Assembly: GCA_958295465.1 (NCBI GenBank)
Contig: OY282353.1
Coordinates: 5,323,001-5,387,000 of the forward strand
Source: an uncultured Gammaproteobacteria bacterium
GTDB lineage: Bacteria > Pseudomonadota > Gammaproteobacteria > HK1
Direction of reading: 5' to 3'
Length of the DNA: 64,000 nt
The position numbers were made by a program, and so were the translations under genes. Shown here one piece after another: positions 52,015 through 60,907 of this stretch; position 1 is the stretch's first letter; the number at the start of each line of letters is the position of its first letter. The notes beneath the pieces are model-generated. The model was not told the origin of the DNA. It worked only from the letters and a program-made list of their open reading frames with translations, and did not search any database.

Positions 52015-53349
52015 ATGTTCCCCGGACTGCTCCCGTGGCTCGCGCCCGCGTTGCTCGCCCTCAACGCGGCGCTGTTCGTCTGTCTCCTGTATTTCACGGT
52101 GAAGGCGGCGCGCACCGGTCGCGAGCCGATCGAGCCGGTGGTGCGCGAGGAGCTTCGCACCGGCCGCGAGGACGCGGCGCGCGATGCACGGGAGCTGCGC
52201 GAGGAGGTCGCCCAGGCCCAGCGCGCGGGCGCCGAACGGCTCGAGGGCTCGCTGCATCGCATCGGGCAGGCGCAGGGCGAGCGTTTCGCGGAGGTCACCC
52301 GCCAGCTCGAAACCCTGACCCGGTCGAACGAGACGCATGTCGGCAGGCTCCGCGAAGCGGTGCAGCAACGGCTCGACCAGCTCAGGGAGAGCAACGAGCG
52401 CAAGCTCGACCAGATGCGCAAGACCGTCGACGAGCAGCTCCAGGGCACCCTGGAAAAGCGCCTGGGGGAATCGTTCAAGCTGGTGAGCGACCGGCTCGAA
52501 GCGGTACACAAGGGCCTCGGCGAGATGCAGCAGCTCGCCACCGGGGTCGGCGACCTCAAGCGAGTGCTCACCAACGTCAAGACACGGGGCACCTGGGGCG
52601 AGGTCCAGCTCGGCGCATTGCTCGACCAGGTGCTGACCCCGCAGCAGTTCGAGCGCAACGTGAAGCCCCGGCCCGATTCGAACGAGATCGTGGAGTTCGC
52701 GATCCGGCTGCCCGGTCCGGAGGGTGCGCCGGAGAGCGTCGTCTGGCTGCCGATCGACGCGAAGTTCCCGCAGGAGGACTACCACCGGCTGCTCGACGCC
52801 TCGGAGTCCGGCGACCCCGAGGCCGTGCAGCGCGCGGTCGCCGCGCTCTCGCGCACGGTGGAGGCGGCCGCGGCCGGGATCCGCGACAAGTACCTCGCCC
52901 CACCGCATACCACGGACTTCGGGATCCTCTTCCTTCCCACCGAGGGGTTGTACGCGGAGGTCGCCCGCCAGCCGGACCTCCTCGACCGCCTGCAGCGGCG
53001 CCATCGCGTGGTGCCGGCCGGCCCGACCACCCTCTCCGCGATCCTGAACAGCCTCCAGATGGGGTTCCGCACCCTGGCCATCGAGAAGCGGTCGAGCGAG
53101 GTGTGGACGGTGCTCTCCGCGGTGAAGGCCGAGTTCGGCAAGTTCGGCGAGGTGCTCGACAAGGTGAAGAAGCAGCTCGATACCGCGTCGAGGTCGATCG
53201 ACCAGACCGGCACCCGCTCGCGGGCCATCGAGCGCCGGCTCCGCTCGGTCGAGGAGCTGCCGGCCGAGGACGACTCCGCCGCGGTGCTCGGCCTCCCGGC
53301 TGCGGCCGGCGAAGTGGACGACGGCGAGGAGCGCCCGGAACGGGGCTGA
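52015..53349 (+). CDS. rmuC: DNA recombination protein RmuC
   Basis: The 444-residue protein has an N-terminal membrane helix (LPWLAPALLALNAALFVCLL), a long coiled coil (about 35–165) and the RmuC domain with TRGTWGEVQLGALLDQVLTP, LPIDAKFPQEDYHRLLDA and ILFLPTEGLYAEVARQPDLL. The PD…K-type core (DAKFP) suggests a nuclease-like fold. RmuC limits inversion at short repeats. The ATG at 52015 is used. Confidence 0.96.
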   Translation: MFPGLLPWLAPALLALNAALFVCLLYFTVKAARTGREPIEPVVREELRTGREDAARDARELREEVAQAQRAGAERLEGSLHRIGQAQGERFAEVTRQLETLTRSNETHVGRLREAVQQRLDQLRESNERKLDQMRKTVDEQLQGTLEKRLGESFKLVSDRLEAVHKGLGEMQQLATGVGDLKRVLTNVKTRGTWGEVQLGALLDQVLTPQQFERNVKPRPDSNEIVEFAIRLPGPEGAPESVVWLPIDAKFPQEDYHRLLDASESGDPEAVQRAVAALSRTVEAAAAGIRDKYLAPPHTTDFGILFLPTEGLYAEVARQPDLLDRLQRRHRVVPAGPTTLSAILNSLQMGFRTLAIEKRSSEVWTVLSAVKAEFGKFGEVLDKVKKQLDTASRSIDQTGTRSRAIERRLRSVEELPAEDDSAAVLGLPAAAGEVDDGEERPERG

Positions 53350-53622
53350 TGGCGTCCGGTGGCCGGCCGCCCGCGAAGGCGAACGCGCGCCGCGTCATCG
53401 GAGAGGCCCGGAAGGCTCCGGAGCGGGTGTGTGCCATCGTCGAGGACAGCGAGGCGGTGGCCCCCGTCCCCGCTTCCGCAAGGACAAGCTTTCACGGGGG
53501 CGGGCTTTTGCGGGAGCGGACCGGGAATCGGTGCAGGTGTTCGTGCGCCGCCCGCTGGTGCGGTCGAGCCATGAGGGCATGGGCAAACCCGACGAGGGGC
53601 TGGTCAGGCGCTTTGAAGCAAA
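53350..53622. other. Convergent spacer between rmuC and fbpC
   Basis: These 273 bases contain no recognisable gene. A G-rich patch (CACGGGGGCGGGC near 53490) could act with a nearby GCGGGAGCG as a weak hairpin, but no clear terminator can be drawn. Confidence 0.35.
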
Positions 53623-54708
53623 TCAATTCCGCTCAAGGGCAAAGACGAAGGTCTGTTCCTCGGTTGCCCGCGCCCACAACTCGCTTCCCACCGCCGGCAG
53701 GTCGATGCCGGGCATCCGAGCCTCGATCGCCGCCGGCGGGCGCGTCGATACTGCGTCCGCCATCGGCCTCAGCAGCAGCCAGCTCGCCGGTCCGAGCGCC
53801 CGCGCCGACTCGACCCGCGCACGCACGTACCCTCGCCCGCCGTCCGGCGGGGTGGTGGTGGTCTCGACACCGTCGGTACGCACGAGGCAGAGGACCCTCC
53901 GGCCGTCCTCCACTCCGGGGGCGGGCACCGGGCCGAGCACGGTCTCGACCGTCCCGCCGCGCGCCACGCCCTCCAGCTCGTTCACCGGCCCGAACAGGCG
54001 CGCGACGAAGGGATTCGCCGGCGCGGTGTAGATCTCGACGGGGGAAGCGTCCTGCGCCACCCGCCCGCGGTCGAGCACGACGATCCGGTCGGCGAGGAAC
54101 ATCGCCTCTTCCGGGTCGTGCGTGACCATCAACGTCGTGGCCCCGCTTTCGGCGAGCATCGCCCGGGTTTCCTGGCGGACGCGCTGTCTCAGGTGCTCGT
54201 CCAGCCCGGAGAACGGCTCGTCGAGCAGCAGGACACCGGGATTCGGCGCCAGCGCCCTCAGCAGAGCGATGCGCTGCTGCTGCCCGCCCGAGAGTGTATG
54301 CGGATAGCGTTCGCCGAGGTGTGCGAGACCCACCTCGCCGAGGGCGCGCTCGATCCACGCGCCGTCGCGTGCCTCGCCCGATTTGTCCCGGAGCCCGAAC
54401 CCGATGTTCTGCGCGACGGTAAGGTGGGGGAACAGGGCGTAGTCCTGGAACATCAACCCGACGCCGCGCTTCTCGGGGGGGAGTTGGCGGCCCGCACCGC
54501 CCTCGGCCACGACGGTGCCGCCGATGGCGATGCGGCCGCTCCGAAGGGTTTCGAGGCCGGCCGCGAGTCGCAGCAGGGTGGACTTGCCGCATCCGGACGG
54601 GCCGAGCAGGCAGGCCAGCTCGCCCGCTTCGACGCCGATGCTCACGTCGTCGACGGCGAGCGTCTCTCCGAAGCGGTGGGATACGTGGGTGAAGTCGAGT
54701 CCGGGCAT
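53623..54708 (-). CDS. fbpC: Ferric-iron ABC transporter ATPase
   Basis: The 361-residue ATPase has Walker A LGPSGCGKST, the signature LSGGQQQRIAL, Walker B VLLLDEPFSGLD and the MVTHDPEEA switch. A C-terminal TOBE-like domain follows. It belongs to the Fbp/Pot group and lies 183 bases after the permease gene fbpB. It powers iron uptake through FbpB. Confidence 0.92.
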   Translation of the reverse strand: MPGLDFTHVSHRFGETLAVDDVSIGVEAGELACLLGPSGCGKSTLLRLAAGLETLRSGRIAIGGTVVAEGGAGRQLPPEKRGVGLMFQDYALFPHLTVAQNIGFGLRDKSGEARDGAWIERALGEVGLAHLGERYPHTLSGGQQQRIALLRALAPNPGVLLLDEPFSGLDEHLRQRVRQETRAMLAESGATTLMVTHDPEEAMFLADRIVVLDRGRVAQDASPVEIYTAPANPFVARLFGPVNELEGVARGGTVETVLGPVPAPGVEDGRRVLCLVRTDGVETTTTPPDGGRGYVRARVESARALGPASWLLLRPMADAVSTRPPAAIEARMPGIDLPAVGSELWARATEEQTFVFALERN

Positions 54709-54891
54709 CGGTGGTCGGAGTCCGTTCCGGCTGGCGGCAGCCGTGCCGGAGCCGGATCATGCGCCGGGTGTGGACCGCGCCGCCGCGTTCCCGGGTGGCC
54801 GGCGTCCATCGCCCTCGATCGGCAACGCCGGAGCCGGAGAGCCGTTCAGGAACGTCATGGGCATCGTGTGCGCGGTTCGATCGGCGGGATG

Positions 54892-56592
54892 CTACCCGGC
54901 GTTGCGGTGGCCGGGGCGCGAGCGGGTGATCGTGCGGCTCATCAGGATGACGGGTATGACACCTGCCGCCACGATGGTCAAGGCGCCCAGCGCGCATTCC
55001 TCCAGCAGCTCGTCGGAGGCGTACTGGTACACGAAGGTCGCGAGGGTGTCGAAGTTGAAGGGACGCAGGATCAGGGTCAGCGGCAGCTCCTTCATGGTGT
55101 CCACGAACACGAGCAGCGCGGCGGTGACGAGGCTGGGACGAATGATCGGCAGGTGCACGCGCACGAGCGCGCGCGCCGGACCCGCTCCCAACGTACGCGC
55201 CGCGCCTTCGATGCTCGGGGTGATGCGGCACAGGCCGGAATCCACGGTTCGATAGCCGAGGGCGAGGAACCGCACCACGTAGCCGATGACCAGCGCGACC
55301 GCGCTGCCGCTGATCAGCAGCCCCAGCGGCACGCCGAACAGCGCGCGGCTTGCCGCATCGATCGTGTTGTCGAAGTATCCGAGGGGCACCATGATGCCGA
55401 CCGCGAGCACCGCGCCGGGCACCGCGTAGCCGACGGCCGCGAACTCGGCGAGCCCGCGCATCGCCCGCCGCGGCGAGAGGCGGACCCCATAGGCGAGGGT
55501 GATGCCGGCGAGGGCCACGATGACGGCCGCCCAGACCGCGAGCATCATGCTGTTGCGGACGAAGCCGAGGTAATCCGCTTCGAGGGTCTCGGCGTAGAAC
55601 CGCACCGCGTAACCGCCCAGGACCCACGCCGGAAGGACGAATCCGAGCGCGACCGGCGCCGCGCACCAGACCAGCGCGGCGGCCCCGCGCACCGTCGGGA
55701 GCGGATACTCGGGCAGGGCCTGCACGCGGGTGGTGGTCTCGTGATACCGGCGTGAATGCCGGCTGCCGCGCTCGATGACCACCAGGACGAGGGTGAACGC
55801 CACCAGGACCGACGCGAGCTGTGCCGCGCCGGCGGTGCTGTCCATGTTGAGCCAGACGTCGAAGATGCCCGCGGTCAGGGTGGGCACGGCGAAGAAGTCG
55901 ATGGTGCCGAATTCGTTCAACGTCTCCATCAGCGCGAGCGCCACCCCGACCGCGATCGCCGGGCGCGCGAGCGGCATTGCGACGGTGAAGAAGCTTGCGA
56001 CGGGACCTCGCCCGAGGGTGCGGCTGGTCTCGAACAGCCCGAAGCTCTGCTCGATGAACGCGGCCCGTGCGAGGAGATAGACGTAGGGGTAGAGCACCAG
56101 CGAGAGCACCACCGTCGCCCCGCCGAGCGAACGAATCTCGGGAAACCAGTACTCGTGCGGCGACGTCCATCCGAACACCCCGCGTAGCGCGCTCTGCACG
56201 TTGCCCGCGTACTCGAGCTGATCGGTGATGACGAATGCGAGGATGTAGCCGGGGACCGCGAGCGGCAGCAGCAGCGCCCAGGACAGGATCCGGCGGCCCG
56301 GGAAGCGGTACATGGTGACCAGCCACGCGGTCGAGGTCCCGATGACGATGGTCCCGGCCCCGACCCCGAGCATCAGCCAGAGCGTATTGCCGACGTACAC
56401 CCATAGCACCGTGGAGACGAGGTGGCCCCAGATGCCGTCCGAGGGTCCGAGTGCGGTGAAGAGGACGGAGCCGACGGGAACGGCCACGAGCATCCCGATC
56501 GCGGCGGCGATCAGCGTCCAGCCGTCGAGCGTGAAATTCCACCGCGCGGAACCGGCGAGCGGCGTCCCCCCGGCCTGAAGCGTCGCACTCAA
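54892..56592 (-). CDS. fbpB: Ferric-iron ABC transporter permease, duplicated-domain type
   Basis: The 566-residue permease has two BPD-type domains in one chain (about 60–270 and 345–550), each with the EAA loop (e.g. LFETSRTLGRGPVASFFTVA and IEGAARTLGAGPARALVRVH). This two-in-one form is typical of FbpB/SfuB. The gene has a long leader (about 175 bases) downstream of a Fur-box-type promoter at 56776–56804. Confidence 0.94.
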   Translation of the reverse strand: MSATLQAGGTPLAGSARWNFTLDGWTLIAAAIGMLVAVPVGSVLFTALGPSDGIWGHLVSTVLWVYVGNTLWLMLGVGAGTIVIGTSTAWLVTMYRFPGRRILSWALLLPLAVPGYILAFVITDQLEYAGNVQSALRGVFGWTSPHEYWFPEIRSLGGATVVLSLVLYPYVYLLARAAFIEQSFGLFETSRTLGRGPVASFFTVAMPLARPAIAVGVALALMETLNEFGTIDFFAVPTLTAGIFDVWLNMDSTAGAAQLASVLVAFTLVLVVIERGSRHSRRYHETTTRVQALPEYPLPTVRGAAALVWCAAPVALGFVLPAWVLGGYAVRFYAETLEADYLGFVRNSMMLAVWAAVIVALAGITLAYGVRLSPRRAMRGLAEFAAVGYAVPGAVLAVGIMVPLGYFDNTIDAASRALFGVPLGLLISGSAVALVIGYVVRFLALGYRTVDSGLCRITPSIEGAARTLGAGPARALVRVHLPIIRPSLVTAALLVFVDTMKELPLTLILRPFNFDTLATFVYQYASDELLEECALGALTIVAAGVIPVILMSRTITRSRPGHRNAG

Positions 56593-56744
56593 CGCGGAGG
56601 GGCCGGCCAGGAGAGGCGTGGCCGGACGTGTGAGAGCGTGGGGTCCGCAAGCCTTCGTGCGATAGAAGGCGTCACGGTGATCCCGTCACGCCGCGTGATG
56701 TCACGTGCCGTCGCCGCGGATGCCGGCATGATCGATCCCTTGGA

Positions 56745-56815
56745 ATGAGAATCGGCGTCGATCGAACGGCGGCAGGATATAACCGTTCCGGACCATGAAT
56801 ACAAGCGATTCTCAT
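56745..56815 (-). promoter_or_regulatory. Fur-box-like promoter of fbpBC
   Basis: On the minus strand, TTGTAT (56799–56804) and TATATC (56776–56781) are spaced by 17 bases, a fair sigma-70 pair. The element ATGAGAATCGCTTGTATT overlaps the -35 box. It matches ATGAGAATCGCTTGCATT at the fbpA promoter, 1.45 kb away. A reverse copy of the half-site, CGATTCTCAT, lies at 56745–56754 on the transcribed strand just past the expected start. The arrangement predicts repression by Fur when iron is plentiful. Confidence 0.62.
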
Positions 56816-57091
56816 CTGCAATCCGGATCGTCCGGCCCTTCGCCGGCTCCGGATGGAGCTTCATGGAAAGGTGGACGTTCCCGCCGATCGTGTTCCCGGC
56901 CGGATGCACCGGATCGGCATGGAGCGCTCGTAGCGCGGGGCCGCGGCCGGAGCATGGCCCGGTCCGGCGGCCGGACCGCCGCGGGCCGGCCTCCCGGGCG
57001 GCGCCCTGCTTCAGGTCACGCCGGACGGTGCGCGGAGGCTCGCGCCGGAACCATCATCCGATGGCGCCGGGGTCCGGGGCGCCGGAGTCCG

Positions 57092-57116
57092 GGGCGAGGC
57101 CGGGGAGGCCTCGCCC
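57092..57116 (-). terminator. GC hairpin downstream of fbpA
   Basis: A perfect 10-bp stem (GGGCGAGGCC with GGCCTCGCCC) and a 5-base loop lie 26 bases after the fbpA stop. No T-run follows, so it may end transcription weakly or protect the fbpA transcript. It separates fbpA from fbpBC, which has its own promoter. Confidence 0.55.
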
Positions 57117-57141
57117 TGACGCCCGGTTCCAACGACTCGAC

Positions 57142-58188
57142 TCAGCCTTGCGGCCCGGCGTCGAACCCTGTCTTGTCCACGAGCTTGCTGGCGGCCCCTC
57201 GATTGCGGGCGATGTCTTCCAGCGACAGGGTGTCCGCCTTGAACGCGCCCCAGGACTCGACCAGCGGGTGGGTCCTGACACCGGCCTTGACCGGGAACTC
57301 GAAGTTGACGGTGGCGTACATGTTCTGCGCCTCGTCACCGGCGAGAAACTCGAGGAGGGCCACCGCATCGTCCCGGTTCTTCGCGTCCTTGATCACCGCC
57401 GCGCCGGAGATGTTCACGTGGTTCCCGCGCCCGTTCTGGTCGAGGAATTGCACGCGAACCGATTTCGCCCACTCCTTCTGCTCGGGCTTCTTCTCGTTCG
57501 TCGCCATCTTCCCCATGTAGTAGTGGTTCGAGATCGCGACGTCGCACACCCCCTCGTAGACGCCCTTCGCCTGGGCGCGGTCGTTGCCCTGGGGCTTGCG
57601 GGCGAGATTGTCGCGAACGCCGCCGAGCCACTGCTCGGCCGTCCCCTCGCCTTCGTTGGCGATCACCGAGGCGATGAGCGCGACGTTGTACACGTGCTTG
57701 CCGGAACGGGTGCAGATTCGCCCACGGAACCTCGGATCCGCGAGGTCGGCCAGGGTCCGGAGCTCGTCCGGCTTCACGCGATCCCTGGACACGAGGGCGA
57801 GGCGTGCCCGGGTGGTGAGACCGAACCAGAAGCCCTCGGGATGGCGCAGATGCGCGGGGATGGTTTCGTCGAGAATCGCCGAGTCCACGGGTTCCAGGAG
57901 CCCGGCCTTGTGCAATGCGTCGAGCCGGCCGACGTCGACGGTGAGCACCGCATCGGCCGGATTGTTCGCGCCCGCCGCCTTGATCTTCTCCACCATTCCC
58001 TTCTTGGCGAACACGACGTTCACCGCGATGCCGGTCTGCTTCGTGAACTCGTCGAGCATCGGCTGGATCAGGAACGGTTGGCGGTACGAGTACAGATTGA
58101 CCTCGCCTGCCGCATGAGCGGGAGCGGTGGTCACGAGTGACGCCGCGAGGGCGAAGAGGGGGATGAGGGGGATGAGGATCTTGCGCAT
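57142..58188 (-). CDS. fbpA: Periplasmic ferric-iron-binding protein
   Basis: The 348-residue protein has a signal peptide (MRKILIPLIPLFALAASLVT, cut near AHA-A) and a type-2 binding-protein fold. It has EVNLYSYRQPFLIQPMLDEF at the mature start and SNHYYMGKM, whose paired tyrosines bind ferric iron in FbpA/FutA proteins. FbpA hands iron to FbpBC. It is transcribed from a Fur-box-type promoter at 58232–58271 and is separate from fbpBC. Confidence 0.95.
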   Translation of the reverse strand: MRKILIPLIPLFALAASLVTTAPAHAAGEVNLYSYRQPFLIQPMLDEFTKQTGIAVNVVFAKKGMVEKIKAAGANNPADAVLTVDVGRLDALHKAGLLEPVDSAILDETIPAHLRHPEGFWFGLTTRARLALVSRDRVKPDELRTLADLADPRFRGRICTRSGKHVYNVALIASVIANEGEGTAEQWLGGVRDNLARKPQGNDRAQAKGVYEGVCDVAISNHYYMGKMATNEKKPEQKEWAKSVRVQFLDQNGRGNHVNISGAAVIKDAKNRDDAVALLEFLAGDEAQNMYATVNFEFPVKAGVRTHPLVESWGAFKADTLSLEDIARNRGAASKLVDKTGFDAGPQG

Positions 58189-58498
58189 GGGTCCGGCCTC
58201 CGTATGTTGGAACGGGAATCGAGCCGGATCGGTTATAGCTGCACCGTATTACGAATGCAAGCGATTCTCATGTGCAATATCATTTCTCCGGAGCGCCGTG
58301 GGCCGAGCGGTCTGGCGGAGAAACGGGCCTTCCGTCCGGGCCGCCGGGACGATGGATGAAGAGACAGGACGCCCGGGCCGCGTCGCGGGTGGAAGTGGGG
58401 AGATCGCCCGCAGGCGGGGGCGTGGTCCGGGTCGGCGCTTGCGGCGTTGTCCTGAAGCACTCGCCGACGCGCGCTGGCATGAGCAGGCGCGGCCCGGG
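58189..58498. other. Spacer between fbpA and fur
   Basis: Apart from the fbpA promoter at 58232–58271, these 310 bases contain no recognisable gene. The half next to fur is GC-rich. No terminator is obvious for fur. Confidence 0.45.
58232..58271 (-). promoter_or_regulatory. Fur-box-like promoter of fbpA
   Basis: On the minus strand, TTGCAT (58255–58260), a 17-base spacer and TATAAC (58232–58237) make a good sigma-70 promoter with its start near 58225, about 37 bases before the fbpA ATG. The element ATGAGAATCGCTTGCATT overlaps the -35 box; ATGATATTGCAC lies next to it. It resembles half of a Fur box (ATGAGAAT and AATGATA elements). Confidence 0.68.
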
Positions 58499-58924
58499 TC
58501 AGTGTTTGCGGTGGGCGCAGTCCTTGCGGTCGCAGCGCCCGTGCAGCACCAGCGAGTGATCGGCGAGCCGGAAGCCATGCTCCTTCGCGATCCTGATCTG
58601 GCGGCGCTCGATGGTACCGTCGACGAACTCCGTCACCTTCCCGCAGTCGATGCACACGATGTGGTCATGGTGCTCGCCCGAGTCGAGCTCGAACACCGCA
58701 TGCCCCTCCGCGAAATGGTGCCGGATGACGAGCCCGGCCGACTCGAACTGGGTGAGCACGCGGTAGATCGTCGCGAGGCCGAGGTCGTCACCGGTGCCCA
58801 TCAGCGCCCGGTAGACGTCCTCGGCGCTCATGTGCCGCTCGCGGTTCTGCTCGAGGGTGGACAGGATCTTGAGCCGCGGCTGCGTCGCCTTGAGTCCCGC
58901 GTCCTTCAGATCGTCGCTCTGCAT
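58499..58924 (-). CDS. fur: Ferric uptake regulator Fur
   Basis: The 141-residue protein has DDLKDAGLKATQPRLKILST (winged helix), YRVLTQFESAGLVIRHHF and a C-terminal dimer and metal domain with HHDHIVCIDCGKV and CDRKDC. HHDHI and the two C-x-x-C-type pairs are typical of Fur. It should repress the adjacent fbpA and fbpBC promoters when iron is bound. Confidence 0.95.
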   Translation of the reverse strand: MQSDDLKDAGLKATQPRLKILSTLEQNRERHMSAEDVYRALMGTGDDLGLATIYRVLTQFESAGLVIRHHFAEGHAVFELDSGEHHDHIVCIDCGKVTEFVDGTIERRQIRIAKEHGFRLADHSLVLHGRCDRKDCAHRKH

Positions 58925-59362
58925 GGGTCGGACTCCGCATCCGGCAAGCCTGTGGCGATGCGGGCCTGCCGGTCCCGGCGGCCCGCCTCGCGCGTCGCTC
59001 CGGCGCAACGGCGTCACCCTACCCCTTCGGCCGCACCGTCGCCACCGTGCACGGCGCAACATGCCATGGCCCGTGATTCGATACGGCCGTGGTCGAGTTG
59101 TGGAGTTGACCCGCTTTCGTGGACACCTGACCTTCATGCCCCCACGATCACCGCCGCCGGCCCACGGTACAACTCGCTCCCCGCTCCCCGTTCCCGGTAC
59201 CGGCAGCAGCGGCAGCATCCCGGATCCGGGGCTGCACATCGTGTATGAACGCTTAGTCCCTTACCTCCTGACCCGGCATAGCCGGAACCAAATACCGGTT
59301 GGCGGAAGAATCTTTGTCGTTTTGTCGAAGACTTCTCGGGTAAGAGACTAGTGTTCCAACAA
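58925..59362. other. Upstream of fur: possible IS end, no gene
   Basis: The first half is GC-rich and the second half (after about 59230) AT-rich. Around 59095–59145, TGGAGTTGACCCGCTTTCGT and GGACACCTGACCTTCATGCC look like an IS3-type end, but no transposase remains. No other gene is recognisable in these 438 bases. Confidence 0.35.
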
Positions 59363-59756
59363 TTACTCGAATAAAATCAATTGGTCAAGCGTATAAGAAT
59401 TTGATGAATCGGAATTGGTTTCCGATAAAGGGCGGGCAATGCGAATTATGGCCTGTGCGAATTCCGCATGGATCCGCCGGTCGTGGCGCTGATTGGCGTT
59501 AGCCAGCGTGTTGCGAGACACACCGCCACGGATGCCCATGTGATAGAGCTTTGTCTTTATGTGTCCGCGGACACGCTTCGATATCACGCAGATTTTCTCG
59601 GTAGATGAGTTGCGCAAATGCCATACAAAGGAACTGATCGAGACAAGTGAAGGATTGGACGCGACGATTGCCTTGGTAGCGCTGTACGCATCTACGGAAC
59701 GTCTTCATCGGCAGATGTTCCATCACCTGAGAAAACACGAGCTGACCTGAATGCAT
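59363..59756 (-). pseudogene. IS4-family transposase N-terminal remnant, frameshifted
   Basis: The first frame reads MHSGQLVFSQVMEHLPMKTF, RRCVQRY and CLDQFLCMAFAQLIYRENLR. After a frame change near 59560 it continues TKLYHMGIRGGVSRNTLANA, NQRHDRRIHAEFAQAIIRIA, then stops. These are the first 120 or so residues (DUF4372 and the start of the DDE domain) of a widespread IS4-group transposase. The catalytic core is absent. The AT-richness differs sharply from the chromosome. Confidence 0.85.
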
Positions 59757-59922
59757 GACCATGCCCTCTGACAACGGATGGGCAATGGTCGCAGATGTCG
59801 GGTGCCGTTCAAATCGATATCCTGTGGAAAATCTGTTATTTTTATCCAAAAATAACAAGTTATATTGATTGTTCTGATTTTGTCGGGACAGCAGTGAATC
59901 AATATATTGAATATTGTTGTGT

Positions 59923-60255
59923 TCATGTAAAGGATGTGGAGATTTCTGGGAGGCGGAGCGCCTTGCGCAGCGGCTCCATCTGGCAGGCGTCGATCCTGAT
60001 GCCGGCGCGAAACGGCGACTGGAAGAGGTTCGGATCGGTGGCGGTCACGCAGTTCCAGCGCAGCGTATGCAGGAAGGCGCTGAAGTAGACCACCAGGAAC
60101 AGCCCGATCATCAGCAGGGAGAACAGGGTCGAGGCGGTACCCAGCGCGAACAGGGTCGGCCGGATCCGCTGGGTCATCGACGCGTTGATGTCGAGCGGCA
60201 GGGTGTTGTACTCGCCCGCGAGCAAGGTGGTGCGCGCGAACTCGTCGTAGGACAG
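59923..60255 (-). pseudogene. ABC transporter permease C-terminal remnant
   Basis: The frame reads LSYDEFARTTLLAGEYNTLP, LDINASMTQRIRPTLFALGT and ASTLFSLLMIGLFLVVYF, then departs from homology. This is the end of a polyamine or spermidine-type permease (PotC-like), just after the EAA loop. The IS21 end begins exactly where it stops (60256). The tail after residue 60 is not typical of the family. Confidence 0.65.
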
Positions 60256-60330
60256 TGCGCATTCCGGTGAAGTCGATCACCCATTCCGGATTGAAGCCGA
60301 TCACCGAATCCGGTCAAGCCGATCACCAGT
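60256..60330 (+). repeat. IS21 terminal repeats, three copies
   Basis: Three units of 21–24 bases, each ending GATCACC, start at 60261 (ATTCCGGTGAAGTCGATCACC is copy one), 60283 and 60306. IS21 elements carry such multiple repeats at their ends. The boundary with the permease remnant, at TGCGCATTCC (60256), is the likely end of the element. Confidence 0.68.
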
Positions 60331-60356
60331 CGGAGCGAAGCGACGCGGGGCGATGA

Positions 60357-60902
60357 TTATGCCGTGCAGTGATCGGGTTGGGTCAACCCGGCGTGGTGTT
60401 TTCGCATGGAGTTTCCGTTGAGTTCGAGCTTGTAGGCGTTGTGGACGAGGCGGTCGAGGATGGCGTCGGCGAGAGTGGGGTCGCCGAGCAGTTCATGCCA
60501 TTGAGCCAGGGGAAGCTGGCTGGTGACGAGGGTGGAGCGCGAGGCGTAGCGGTCTTCGAGGAGGTCGCGGCGGTTCTCGGCGTTGAGCTTGGCGAGGCCG
60601 AAGTCGTCGAGGACGAGGAGGTCGGTTTTGGCGAAGGAGGCGAGGAGCTTGGTGTAGCGGCCGTCGCCGCGAGCGATGGCGAGGTCGTGGAGGAGTCTGG
60701 GGGTGCGCAGCAGGTACAGGGCGGAGAAGCCGTCGCGGCAGGCGTGGTGGGCGAGGGCACAGGCGAGCCAGGACTTGCCGACGCCGGTGGGTCCGGTGAT
60801 GAGGATGTTGAGGCGCTCGCGCAGCCACCGTGCGGAGGCGAGGGAGCGGATGAGGGCCTTGTCGAGGCGCCGGGGGTGTCGGAAATCGATGCCGCATTCC
60901 AT
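60357..60902 (-). pseudogene. IS21-family istB helper ATPase, N-terminally truncated
   Basis: The 181 residues include Walker A LITGPTGVGKSWLACALAHH, Walker B LLVLDDFGLAKLNAENRRDL and the ending LDRLVHNAYKLELNGNSMRK. They match IstB from about one third of its length to its end. The first 70 or so residues are missing, and the frame opens six bases from the end of drmB. The element therefore lost its left part, including istA. Confidence 0.85.
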
Positions 60903-60907
60903 GCCGC

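Larger units (their letters stand above)
56593..57141. other. Spacer between fbpA end and fbpB start
   Basis: These 549 bases hold no gene. They contain, from right to left, a strong hairpin after fbpA (57092–57116) and the fbpB promoter with its Fur-like half-sites at 56745–56815. The rest is GC-rich without features I can name. Confidence 0.55.

Noticed and set aside
49896..54125. Open frame of 1409 codons on the plus strand
   Set aside because: It runs antisense to DAO, fbpC and other genes and in a different frame from rmuC. Its text is Arg/Pro/Ala-rich without family features, as expected from third-position GC bias.
59090..59150. IS3-type inverted repeat near fur
   Set aside because: The text resembles an IS3 end, but no transposase lies beside it, so I only mention it in the spacer entry.
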